Assembly: GCA_038154685.1 (NCBI GenBank)
Contig: JAYPYW010000010.1
Location: 1 to 64,000, forward strand
Origin: GCA-002722245 sp038154685
GTDB taxonomy: Bacteria > Bacteroidota > Bacteroidia > Flavobacteriales_C > GCA-002722245
Length of the DNA: 64,000 nt
Direction of reading: 5' to 3'
The translations under genes and the position numbers were made by a program. Positions 1-8,493 of the stretch are shown here, piece by piece; position 1 is the first letter of the stretch, and each line of letters opens with the position of its first letter. The notes beneath the pieces were generated by a model. That model was not told where the DNA came from. It saw only the letters and a program-made list of their open reading frames with translations, and made no database searches.

Positions 1-79
1 TCATTTAGTTCCTGCATTATACTTTGTAGAATTTACTGCAGGTGACAGCAGGATTATTAAAAGAGTTATCAAACAATAA
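1..79 (+). CDS. C-terminal tail of a T9SS type A cargo protein (partial)
   Basis: The frame starting at base 2 is open from the window edge and stops at 77-79. The 25 visible residues (HLVPALYFVEFTAG then DSRIIKRVIKQ) are the last strands of a Por secretion system type A sorting domain. They resemble the tail of the next gene downstream (LLPAVYFIELL...KKVIKH), so the truncated gene may be a paralogue of it. Nothing can be said about its function beyond secretion and surface attachment. Confidence 0.7.
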   Translation, partial: HLVPALYFVEFTAGDSRIIKRVIKQ

Positions 80-128
80 ACCATTTGATATTTAGAGCGT
101 ATAGAACTCTATCACAAAATCTTTTATT

Positions 129-2411
129 TTGAAAATAATCAAGTTAACCTTTTGCTTATTACTTTCTACTAGTCTGAAATTAATGGCTGGACCTATGTCG
201 GGAGACTACGTGATAGGTTCCTCTACTTACCCAACATTTAACGCTGCAATTGATTCCTTGGTAAAACATGGAATTGATGGACCAGTTGTTTTTGAGGTGG
301 TTTCGGGTACTTACGATGAGCAAGTTCTTATCCCTCACATTTCGGGAACAAGCGAATTCAATACAATTACGTTTGAAGCTCAAACTCCGGGTGAAGACAA
401 TGCAATTCTTCAATTTGCTTCCTCAGATCCCTTAAAGGACTATATAATGCTAATTGATAGTAGCCGATTCATTAATTTAAAAGGTTTAACATTTATCCCT
501 ACCGGAACAGGCTTACTATTATCCTCACTAGGAATCACAAACGAAGCGAATAATATTAGCATTGAGAATAATTTCTTCAAATCACCAATTGACCCAAATG
601 GATATCAAATTTATTTAGAACCAGCGTTCCTTGACGATGAAAAAATTAAACACATTAACTTAATAAACAACAAATTTACAGGCGGCTCTTATGGCTTTAG
701 CATAATTTCTGGAACCCATCATGCTGATAGTATTTCAATTATAGAAAATGAATTTAAAGACCAAACTACAAGCTCAATTTTTGTTTGGGGAGGTAATAAC
801 TTAACCATTTCAAAAAATAAGTTTCTAGGAGATTCTCAAAGAGCCATTTGGCTAGTTGAAAATAATGAAGAAGTAACAATAAAGGATAACTTAGTTAGTT
901 TTGATAATTATTCTGCTTTGCAAACAGGTATTATAGTACAAGAGCAATTTCTGGGATTAGTTTCAGGTAAAACCATTAAAGTTTTCAATAATATTATTGA
1001 TATGGGGTGGGGAAATGCTATTCAATTGGCAAGTGCAAATGGAGTAGAGTTTAAACACAATACAGTAAATACTCGTAATCCTTTTCCACTGGCTATGTCA
1101 TCATTATATGCAGTAGATTCCGACACTCTAACTTTCCATGATAACGTGATCCAAAATTTTGGTCTTGGACCAATTCTAAATATAAATAATACTGCTGTGG
1201 AATCGGATTGGAAAAATAACGTTTATTTCACCGAAGGGGATACCATAGTTTACCAGGGCAGCGCTCGATACAGAACCTTGGATGAATGGAAACTATCCGA
1301 TGCTCCTGGATTGAGAGATGAAGGATCTGCATTTTCCAAAATAGAATTTCTAGATACTGTTAATTATGATTTGGTACATTGCTCTGCCGATCCATCTTTG
1401 CAATTTAGTTCAGCTGGTTCATTTGATCCTGCCGAGCTTGCTAACGATTATAACGGAGTTGCAAGAAATCCTGCTAATTTTTGGCCAGGTGCTACCGAAC
1501 TAACCATCGACGAAGGAAAAATTGTAAAAGTTTCTGGCTTTGTAGCTCAAGGAACCGACACTTTAAAAGCAGGTACATTAGTGGCCTATATTGATTCCTC
1601 AGATAGGCAATTACTCGATCAAGTTGGAGAGACAACAATAAACGCTGATGGTAGTTTTTCATTTGATTCTGTGCCAGCCTTGCCGCTGTGGATACGCATT
1701 TACCCAGAGGATACTAACTTCCTAACCTCTTACCATGATAGTGTGATTAGAAAATCACAATCTACTCCGCTTAATCCATTAGACTGTAACGGGTTGCAAA
1801 CCGACATTTTTCCAAGAAGAATTTACGATTTTGAATTTGATGGTTTAGGAACTATTGAAGGTTATGTTACTTATGCCGATTTAAGTTCAAGTAAGGTAAC
1901 CGCTAAAGACCCAATTCCTGGATTGGATGTTGTTTTAGACAGAATTCCTCCTTCAAAAAGTATTAAAGCAACTGTAACCAATGGAGACAATTTTTATTCA
2001 TTTGGTGGTCTACCGGACGGTACCTACTCCGTTACCATTGAGTACGAAGGCTTACCTGCAGATACAATTTATGTTATTGATGTGATTAGCTCCGATCCTA
2101 GAAATACAGACAAAAACTATTGCATTGATACTACAAGGGCAATTACAGATTGTACTCCTCCGGAAAGCGTAAATAACATTAACAACAATTATAAGGTTTA
2201 CCCTAACCCATTTTCGGATAACATCTTAATTAATGCCACCCAAGAGTTGGATAGAGTTAGAGTTTATGACATAAAAGGAGTGCTAATTTTTGATCAAATT
2301 GTAAAAACAAATAATTTCACTTTAAATACTGAAGACCTGTTACCTGCAGTATATTTTATCGAATTATTAAGCGAAGAAAAAAGGGTTGTAAAAAAAGTAA
2401 TCAAGCATTAA
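129..2411 (+). CDS. Secreted parallel beta-helix protein, T9SS type A cargo
   Basis: 760 residues. The start is a TTG at 129: it is the only start that keeps the signal peptide (MKIIKLTFCLLLSTSLKLMAG); the first ATG, at 183, would remove it. Residues about 50-360 are short Asn-rich repeats (ISIENNFF, INLINNKFTGG, LTISKNKF) typical of a right-handed parallel beta-helix, a fold of polysaccharide lyases and adhesins. Two carboxypeptidase-regulatory-like beta domains follow (about 460-560 and 570-680). The last 70 residues are a type A sorting domain (VYPNPFSDNILI to KKVIKH). I see no clear catalytic motif, so enzyme activity is unproven. It is probably surface-attached or released and may bind or cut a polysaccharide. 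Confidence 0.85.
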   Translation: MKIIKLTFCLLLSTSLKLMAGPMSGDYVIGSSTYPTFNAAIDSLVKHGIDGPVVFEVVSGTYDEQVLIPHISGTSEFNTITFEAQTPGEDNAILQFASSDPLKDYIMLIDSSRFINLKGLTFIPTGTGLLLSSLGITNEANNISIENNFFKSPIDPNGYQIYLEPAFLDDEKIKHINLINNKFTGGSYGFSIISGTHHADSISIIENEFKDQTTSSIFVWGGNNLTISKNKFLGDSQRAIWLVENNEEVTIKDNLVSFDNYSALQTGIIVQEQFLGLVSGKTIKVFNNIIDMGWGNAIQLASANGVEFKHNTVNTRNPFPLAMSSLYAVDSDTLTFHDNVIQNFGLGPILNINNTAVESDWKNNVYFTEGDTIVYQGSARYRTLDEWKLSDAPGLRDEGSAFSKIEFLDTVNYDLVHCSADPSLQFSSAGSFDPAELANDYNGVARNPANFWPGATELTIDEGKIVKVSGFVAQGTDTLKAGTLVAYIDSSDRQLLDQVGETTINADGSFSFDSVPALPLWIRIYPEDTNFLTSYHDSVIRKSQSTPLNPLDCNGLQTDIFPRRIYDFEFDGLGTIEGYVTYADLSSSKVTAKDPIPGLDVVLDRIPPSKSIKATVTNGDNFYSFGGLPDGTYSVTIEYEGLPADTIYVIDVISSDPRNTDKNYCIDTTRAITDCTPPESVNNINNNYKVYPNPFSDNILINATQELDRVRVYDIKGVLIFDQIVKTNNFTLNTEDLLPAVYFIELLSEEKRVVKKVIKH

Positions 2412-2437
2412 AAATACCCATAATCAGATAGTTACGC

Positions 2438-2452
2438 ATTTTTTAAATGCTT
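2438..2452 (+). terminator. Weak hairpin downstream of the beta-helix gene
   Basis: GCATTT-TTT-AAATGC forms a perfect six-pair stem 27 bases after the stop codon, with only a loose T-rich stretch about 14 bases further on. It could slow or end transcription but is a weak terminator. Confidence 0.3.
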
Positions 2453-2484
2453 AAAATGAATGGTTTTTTACTGAAAAAGACCTC

Positions 2485-2519
2485 TGGTCAACTGATATTA
2501 AACATAGTTTTGTAGTTAA
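2485..2519 (+). promoter_or_regulatory. Bacteroidota-type promoter for the SGNH hydrolase gene
   Basis: TAGTTTTG at 2505-2512 matches the Bacteroidota -7 consensus TAnnTTTG exactly and lies 23 bases before the ATG at 2536. No clear TTTG -33 box is present; CTGGTCA near 2484 is the nearest candidate. The match is visible; use as a promoter is inferred. Confidence 0.45.
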
Positions 2520-2535
2520 CCCTAACAACTCAATT

Positions 2536-4386
2536 ATGAAACTAAATTTTGTTTTGGCTTCGGCAATTCTGCTGATGCTTTCAACTAAAACTAACGCTCA
2601 ATGTAATGATGTTAATGACATCGCTGGATTTGAAATTGAAACTCTTGGAAGCAGTTATTTTACTGGTGATCAAGGTTTAGGTAATCTTGAATTAACTTCC
2701 GAGGAAGCTTATACTGGAAGTAAATCTCTTAAAGTTGATGTTTACTCTGACAATGTATGGCAAGTAAGAATGTATAACCAAAACAGCAGTTGCTATTTTC
2801 CTGTTACTAACGGTGAAGTGCAAATCATTTCCTTTTATGCTAAAGGAGAAATAGGTGATGAAATTGTTGTTGCATTACTGGATGGAAATACTGGAATAGG
2901 TGAGAAAAAAGTGGTAATCAATTCAACAGATTGGAAGCATTATATTGTTCCAATTACTGCTACATCTACTATCCCGGATGCATCTTATAGAATGCAGTTT
3001 AAAAAGGAAGGTTTATACTATATTGATGATATTCAAATAAACACTTACGATTGTAATGATGAGCTTGGAGGAAGTGCTGCTTTTGATGCTTGTGATATTT
3101 GCTCGGGAGGAAGTACCGGAATTCCCGTGAGTGCCACTTGTGACTTTATTGACATCCCGTCAAACCATTCCAATTTAAGATTTGACGGTGTTTTGGAAAC
3201 AGAAATGAATGATGATACTACCTTATTTTATAGGTTTAAAAAGAGCTACTCTACAAATGATGCTTCGCAATCAACTTCTGGTGTTCAAGTAGTACTTAGG
3301 AGTGCTAGCCCAATTGTGAAAGCACACTTCTTTATAGATAGAGACCGAACATCTAATTCAACATATTGGTCAAGTTTTGCTGTTTATAAGGACGGAACCT
3401 TAGTTCAGGAAAATGAATACCATAAACATGAAGTAGAAATTGAATTAACCATGGAACACCTTACAGGTGGAATTGCCGAATGGGTTATTACCTTACCTGC
3501 TGGGTCGGCAGCAGAGTTAATTAAGTTTGAAATAATTGATGGTTATACTTTAGAATCTGTTCCTGCAAATGAAAAGCCCGTTTATGTAGCAATAGGGAAT
3601 TCAATCACGCAAGGGGTTGGAACTGGAACTTTCCATACCAAAGATACATGGCCATGGATTGTTGCTGATTCCTTAGATTATCAATTACACAATTTCGCCA
3701 TTGGAGGGTCAAGCGTAACTGATGCTGTTTTAACAAACTTTGAATCAACAATTACTCCAGATTTAATTTCTGTTTTATGGGGATATAATGATGTTCATTA
3801 TAGAGATGGTTGGGATGCAAATGTTCTAGAAAATAAAACATTCCCAAATTACAGAAGCCTTTTAGAAGGTTTATTAACTCAATTCCCTGAAGCCTGTGTA
3901 ACAGCAATTTTATCAACTTATACTACCAATATGGCTCATGGCACTCACAGTTCAACAAGAACCATTGAAAACCTACGTGCTGGTCAATTAAGTATAATTA
4001 AAGATTTACAACTTCTTTACCCTAACCTTATTTACTTTGATGGTGAAATATCCACCAATTTCCCAGGCTCACTTACCGAACCAGACCCTGTACATTTAAA
4101 TAGAACAGGAAATCGTGCCCTTGCCGAAGCGTTTATTGACGAGGACCCTTGTGATTTATTATCAGTTGGAACTGATGAGCTACATCTATCAAATCAACTA
4201 GAGGCTTTTCCAAACCCAACTTCGGGGATAGTAAATTGGAATGAAGAAACAAAGGTTGAAATCACTACGTTAAACGGAAAATTAATTTTCCAAGGAACTA
4301 CAAATAGCTACGATTTTAGCAATTTATCCAACGGGATTTACCTAATTAAATCCAATAATCAAGTAACCAAAGTGATTAAGAAATAA
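2536..4386 (+). CDS. Secreted SGNH/GDSL-family hydrolase, T9SS type A cargo
   Basis: 616 residues with a signal peptide ending TNAQ. Residues about 22-175 form a beta-sandwich, carbohydrate-binding-like domain. A Cys-rich linker (DELGGSAAFDACDICSGG) follows, then another beta domain. The C-terminal catalytic domain has all SGNH blocks: GNSIT with Ser356 (block I), IGGS (block II), GYNDVH with Asn418 (block III) and Asp517-Pro-Val-His520 (block V). Members of this family are esterases that often remove acetyl or other acyl groups from polysaccharides; the substrate here is unknown. It ends in a type A sorting domain (FPNPTSGIVNW to KVIKK). A paralogue with the same layout lies at 58234-60060. 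Confidence 0.9.
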   Translation: MKLNFVLASAILLMLSTKTNAQCNDVNDIAGFEIETLGSSYFTGDQGLGNLELTSEEAYTGSKSLKVDVYSDNVWQVRMYNQNSSCYFPVTNGEVQIISFYAKGEIGDEIVVALLDGNTGIGEKKVVINSTDWKHYIVPITATSTIPDASYRMQFKKEGLYYIDDIQINTYDCNDELGGSAAFDACDICSGGSTGIPVSATCDFIDIPSNHSNLRFDGVLETEMNDDTTLFYRFKKSYSTNDASQSTSGVQVVLRSASPIVKAHFFIDRDRTSNSTYWSSFAVYKDGTLVQENEYHKHEVEIELTMEHLTGGIAEWVITLPAGSAAELIKFEIIDGYTLESVPANEKPVYVAIGNSITQGVGTGTFHTKDTWPWIVADSLDYQLHNFAIGGSSVTDAVLTNFESTITPDLISVLWGYNDVHYRDGWDANVLENKTFPNYRSLLEGLLTQFPEACVTAILSTYTTNMAHGTHSSTRTIENLRAGQLSIIKDLQLLYPNLIYFDGEISTNFPGSLTEPDPVHLNRTGNRALAEAFIDEDPCDLLSVGTDELHLSNQLEAFPNPTSGIVNWNEETKVEITTLNGKLIFQGTTNSYDFSNLSNGIYLIKSNNQVTKVIKK

Positions 4387-4401
4387 TCACAAAACATATT
4401 G

Positions 4402-4436
4402 AAAAAAATGCTGTCCTTAAAAGGGCAGCATTTTTT
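4402..4436. terminator. Bidirectional intrinsic terminator between convergent genes
   Basis: AAAAAATGCTGTCC pairs with GGGCAGCATTTTTT around a four-base TTAA-like loop, with one G-U pair. A-rich and T-rich flanks on the two sides let it work on both strands. It sits between the plus-strand SGNH gene and the minus-strand beta-helix gene. Confidence 0.85.
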
Positions 4437-4510
4437 GTTTTTGGGCAGACCTATGGCCTAACCTAAAATCATAACTGTTCTTAATTTTTAATCTCTTTGT
4501 GCAGAATAAA

Positions 4511-6142
4511 TTACTTTACAATAAAAGGAGTCACCTCAGCTTGAATCATCAAAAAGTAAGTACCTTGAGAGAGTTTAGAAACATCAACAGAAAAAGATGA
4601 TAAGCTTTCTTCACCATGTGCTATAAGTTTTCCTTTAGTATCAAATATTTGAAATTCTCCGATGCCTTTTAACTCACTAGAAATGTTCAACTGGCTATTC
4701 ACCGGGTTTGGAAATATTCGCACTTTAGTTTCGTTGAATTCAAAATCATCAGATCCAACAGTTATTTGATATTCGAAAGGACCAATATCCGGCGTTCCAG
4801 AACGTGGTAAACCATCGAAATCCAATTCTGGCAAATCAGAATGAGTATAAGCTAAGTCCTGAGCAATACTATTTTTCACTAAATGAAAATCCCTTGCAGC
4901 TGTATCCACAAACAATGCTAATCCGTCAGCCGAATTATAAGCTGCAAATTCAGAAGGGTCGAAAGCCGAATTCCCATCAACACCTATATTATTACTGGCT
5001 GTATAACTAGAGGCTCCATAAACTTGATAAGTGAAATCTTCTTCCAAATTAACCCAACTTATATTGTTGTACATATAAACATCTTCACTAGTATGAATAA
5101 CTATACCCCCAGCGTTTTGACGGCCTTCACTCTTGGGTACTGCGCCATTCATAAATGCTAAATTATTGGTAACAATAGCCCTATCTGATTTATGAACAAC
5201 CAAACCATTTATTCCATTTTCATAGGTAATGTTATTGGCAAAATAAAACCAACCTTTGCTATAATCCGTCGCTGTTTGTCCTTCAGATCCAGGCTTATTC
5301 CTTGTAATATAAACTCCAGACCCATCGATTATATAGGTCTGACATTCATTTCCGTAACAATCACTGTTGGGAGGGTAACTTGAGTTATAATACGGAATGT
5401 AATTTCTGTTGTGATGCACCACATTATGGGTAAGTCTGATTTTAATGGTATCTTTATCATCAAAATCTTTTGCTTGAGCAACCACAATTGCACTTTCGGC
5501 ATTGGAGCTCCACCATGTACAATTATAAACTTCATTGTAAGAAAGGTCAATGTAATCACCATTATTTGACCTTATTCCGGAATTTGGACAATCATGGATT
5601 TTCATATTGTGAATCTTAATATGGTGACCAGTCCATATTGCAACTCCTCTACCACTGTAGTAGGTATCTTGAATTAATCTATTTGCCGTTGCCTCCGCAC
5701 GTGAAATGCTTTGATTGGGACCCTCTATCTCTATCCCTGAAATATCAATATAATTAACCTTACTTACAATAATTCCTCCCTGGCCGTTGAATTGAATTTT
5801 AGGATGGTGACCAGGATAATTCGTAACTACCAACCAAGCATCTTTAGATGTGGCTAACCCATAGGATTGCCAAATTCCAACAGCTGGATTTTCGGCATTT
5901 GTTCCATTCCCGAAATCAGAATTTCTATAAGTTCCATTCATTACAAAAATGGTATCGCCAGGTTCCCACGCGTCTTTTATGGCATAAACAATAGATTTAA
6001 GAGGTGCTCCTGGTGACTTTCCGTTATCACCAATTAAATTATCAGATCCTAGATCGTTACTTACATGCCAATTTGTTGCTTGAGTAAAAAAAACACTAAA
6101 TAGAAGTTTTAGTCCGAAAATGAACTTTAAGTTAGGGTGCAT
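4511..6142 (-). CDS. Secreted right-handed beta-helix protein, T9SS type A cargo
   Basis: 543 residues, with an N-terminal signal peptide (FGLKLLFSVFFTQA). The start of the mature part (GDTIFVMNGTYRN) is the first turn seen in DUF1565/pectate-lyase-like beta-helices. The body has repeated strands such as YIDISGIEIEGP, IKIHNMKIHDC, YIDLSYNEVYNC and AIVTNNLAFMNG. It ends with GPFEY, a usual border of this domain, followed by a type A sorting domain (IFPNPVNSQLNI to TPFIVK). The fold suggests a polysaccharide lyase or binding protein, but catalytic residues cannot be assigned by eye. Confidence 0.85.
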   Translation of the reverse strand: MHPNLKFIFGLKLLFSVFFTQATNWHVSNDLGSDNLIGDNGKSPGAPLKSIVYAIKDAWEPGDTIFVMNGTYRNSDFGNGTNAENPAVGIWQSYGLATSKDAWLVVTNYPGHHPKIQFNGQGGIIVSKVNYIDISGIEIEGPNQSISRAEATANRLIQDTYYSGRGVAIWTGHHIKIHNMKIHDCPNSGIRSNNGDYIDLSYNEVYNCTWWSSNAESAIVVAQAKDFDDKDTIKIRLTHNVVHHNRNYIPYYNSSYPPNSDCYGNECQTYIIDGSGVYITRNKPGSEGQTATDYSKGWFYFANNITYENGINGLVVHKSDRAIVTNNLAFMNGAVPKSEGRQNAGGIVIHTSEDVYMYNNISWVNLEEDFTYQVYGASSYTASNNIGVDGNSAFDPSEFAAYNSADGLALFVDTAARDFHLVKNSIAQDLAYTHSDLPELDFDGLPRSGTPDIGPFEYQITVGSDDFEFNETKVRIFPNPVNSQLNISSELKGIGEFQIFDTKGKLIAHGEESLSSFSVDVSKLSQGTYFLMIQAEVTPFIVK

Positions 6143-6250
6143 AATAATAGATTTTTAAGGCAATCCTAAAATAAGAAAAACAACAATACATATAAAATAT
6201 GGATTATAGTATTTGCAAAAAGCAACACTATCCAAAAAATCGGGAAGAAA

Positions 6251-6898
6251 CTAAACTTTTTGAAAAACAGACAAGTGACATTCGGTACCCATGGCAGGTG
6301 GGTACTGATTAACTTTTCCTCTTAGTTTTAATCCTTTTTCTTCGAATAACTCGATATAATTATGGTTTAAAAGCCAAGGCGGACCAACCTCAAATGTTCT
6401 TTTTGCTTCCTGAACTTCCGTTACCATAATCAATTCACCATTGGGTACAATTAACTTAGATAAATTCCCAATTACTAACACCTCGTATTTAGGCGGCAAA
6501 GCTTGGATGGTAAAAATCTCTAAAACCAAATCAAACTCATTTTCCCATTCAGGAATACCAGTCAATAAATCAGCTGTCACGAATTGTACTGCAGACTCTG
6601 GAAATCTTTTCTTACAAAGATCTATAGCACTTTCAGCAACATCAAAGGCAGTAACCTTAAAACCTAATTTTTCCAACGCAATTGCGTCATCACCCAATCC
6701 GCAACCAACAACAAGGGCTTTTTTTCCCTTTCCTGAAATAGAATTTTTAGAAAGCCAATCTTTAAAAACTGGATGAGTATCCATGTTTGCCCATGGAACT
6801 CCTTCACCTGAAGTATTGGATCCTGCGTACAAATTCTCAAACCAATCAGTTGGTTTTTCTTCGCTTAATCCTAACCTATCTTTTGTTTGGTTATCCAT
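6251..6898 (-). CDS. Class I SAM-dependent methyltransferase
   Basis: 215 residues, no signal peptide, so cytoplasmic. Residues 61-70 (ALVVGCGLGD) are the glycine-rich SAM-binding motif I, and Asp86 in AFDVAES is the acidic residue at the end of strand 2 that binds the ribose. The N-terminus (WFENLYAGSN...VPWANMDTHP) resembles thiopurine-methyltransferase-like small-molecule methyltransferases. The substrate is unknown. The gene starts 31 bases downstream of the glycosyltransferase gene on the same strand, so the two may be cotranscribed. Confidence 0.85.
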   Translation of the reverse strand: MDNQTKDRLGLSEEKPTDWFENLYAGSNTSGEGVPWANMDTHPVFKDWLSKNSISGKGKKALVVGCGLGDDAIALEKLGFKVTAFDVAESAIDLCKKRFPESAVQFVTADLLTGIPEWENEFDLVLEIFTIQALPPKYEVLVIGNLSKLIVPNGELIMVTEVQEAKRTFEVGPPWLLNHNYIELFEEKGLKLRGKVNQYPPAMGTECHLSVFQKV

Positions 6899-6929
6899 AA
6901 ATGGGTATTTCTAAAGAAGAAACTAACAA

Positions 6930-8063
6930 TTAAGCCTCTTTGTAAAGGTTTAATAATTTATCAATATAAGGAACAATATCATAGTTTTTAGAATTAATTA
7001 GCCCTTCCTGGGAAATCGCGTCATATTTTGATTTATCCTTCCACAGCAACTCAATTTTATCACAAAATATAGATGCATCTTGATCATCGATAATAAAACC
7101 GTTTACGCCGTCATCAATTAACTCTGCGTTACCACCACCATTTAAGGAAATAACAGGTAAACCGCTAGCCATTGCCTCTATTAAAACAAGTCCAAATGCC
7201 TCATAAGTTGCAGTATGAATAAAGAAATTATGCCCTTTCATTTCCAAAGGAATCTTATTTGATATGCCTCTAATATTTACGTTTTCTTCTAGTCCTCTTT
7301 TGCTTACTTCCGATTCTAGCATTTTTCGGTCTTCTCCTTCACCAAAAATATTTAGCTCAAAATCTAAACCTCTTCTTTTTAACTCTTCTGCAATAACTAT
7401 TTGGAACAATTGATTTTTACGAAAGTATAAAGAGCCAACAGAAATTATTCTAATAGTTCCCTCATTTTTCCTTTGAGGTACACTGTAGCTATTCGTATTG
7501 ATTGCATTTAATAAAAAATGGGTATTCGAACTAAACTGAGGAATATTTTCCAAGTAATAATTATGTGTATCATTGGAAATCGTAACAAAAGAATTATTCA
7601 CGTTTGCATAAACTTTGCAAATGTTTCTGTAAACCAATAAATCAATTAAACCCTTTTTTGAGAAAAGATTAGAAAACTTAGGTTTTTTAAGTTCAACGGT
7701 ATTAAAGTGGGCATGAGAAAAATACTTAGTTCCCTTTATTGGTTTCATGCGAGCTACTTGCTCTGCGTCGTACAAATGAGTATGTACAATATTTGGAGAA
7801 AAACCTTCAATAAAAGCATAAAATGGTTCCAGATTACGTTCCAAATTTTCACCAAAAAGGGATAGTCTGAATTCTGCATCCATAAACACAACCTCAAAAT
7901 CATAAGGTTCTAAGTCGAACGTGTTAACCTCAGATAAAACCAACAATTTCACTTCATAACCTTCCCTTTTAGAAATTTCTTCGCAAAAATCTAAAACCAT
8001 TTTCTCTGCCCCTCCTTTAGCAAGAGATGGTATAACATGTAATACTTTAGTTAAAGAACTCAA
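6930..8063 (-). CDS. Glycosyltransferase family 4 protein
   Basis: 377 residues with a GT-B fold. The N-terminal half starts with HVIPSLAKGGAEKMV, the glycine-rich loop of family 4 enzymes. The C-terminal half holds the nucleotide-sugar site: VGSLYFRKNQ, FGEGEDRKML and the EX7E motif from Glu288 to Glu296 (EAFGLVLIE), then ASGLPVIS. Such enzymes transfer a sugar from a nucleotide donor to a glycan or lipid at the inner face of the membrane. No polysaccharide cluster surrounds it, so the acceptor cannot be inferred. Confidence 0.9.
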   Translation of the reverse strand: MSSLTKVLHVIPSLAKGGAEKMVLDFCEEISKREGYEVKLLVLSEVNTFDLEPYDFEVVFMDAEFRLSLFGENLERNLEPFYAFIEGFSPNIVHTHLYDAEQVARMKPIKGTKYFSHAHFNTVELKKPKFSNLFSKKGLIDLLVYRNICKVYANVNNSFVTISNDTHNYYLENIPQFSSNTHFLLNAINTNSYSVPQRKNEGTIRIISVGSLYFRKNQLFQIVIAEELKRRGLDFELNIFGEGEDRKMLESEVSKRGLEENVNIRGISNKIPLEMKGHNFFIHTATYEAFGLVLIEAMASGLPVISLNGGGNAELIDDGVNGFIIDDQDASIFCDKIELLWKDKSKYDAISQEGLINSKNYDIVPYIDKLLNLYKEA

Positions 8064-8493
8064 CTTATAAAATTTTGCATTAAAGATAGAGTATAAAAGC
8101 TACGAAAATGTTTATTTAAAAATCTTAAATTTGATCACCGAGCCTTTTCGAACTCACTTTCGGCCCAAATTCTTCCACCAAGAAAACCTACTATTTTTTA
8201 AACAGTAGATAAGCTTATTCCATGTCCATTTACTTGAACTGCATCATCTGATTTTTCTCTATGAAGAAAATCAACGACCTCATTAAGGTAAAAAAAATCA
8301 GTAATTCTTATAAGCAGTTCAGTGCTTTAAAACACTCCTGCCTTCATTTTTGAATCTTTTTCAGTGTATACAATTCGTATATATTTATATACAATTAATT
8401 GTTTTTCAGATATTTAAAATCAATACTTTCTCTATTAAAAAACAATTACCTACTTTATCTATCCCTTCCCTAGTACAACTAAAACTACTTGTT
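8064..8493. other. 430 bp divergent intergenic region
   Basis: The region lies between the minus-strand glycosyltransferase and the DUF1800 gene. It holds an imperfect hairpin near 8190-8212, a 30-codon ORF at 8261-8353 with no support, and the paired TGTATACAATT motifs at 8365-8396. I see no RNA gene or convincing coding region in it. Confidence 0.6.
8365..8396 (+). promoter_or_regulatory. Tandem TGTATACAATT motifs upstream of the DUF1800 gene
   Basis: TGTATACAATT at 8365-8375 and TATATACAATT at 8386-8396 are direct repeats exactly 21 bp apart, two turns of the helix. Similar pairs lie upstream of two other secreted-protein genes in the window (29782-29811 and 63782-63813). This is a candidate operator for an unidentified regulator. 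Confidence 0.4.

Noticed and set aside
8261..8353. 30-codon ORF (MKKINDLIKVKK...) upstream of the DUF1800 gene
   Set aside because: Sequence composition is like the surrounding non-coding DNA and it overlaps no recognisable signal.
8350..8493. 48-codon N-terminal extension of the DUF1800 gene from a TTG
   Set aside because: The extension covers the paired TGTATACAATT motifs and does not fit the family, which starts at the ATG at 8494.
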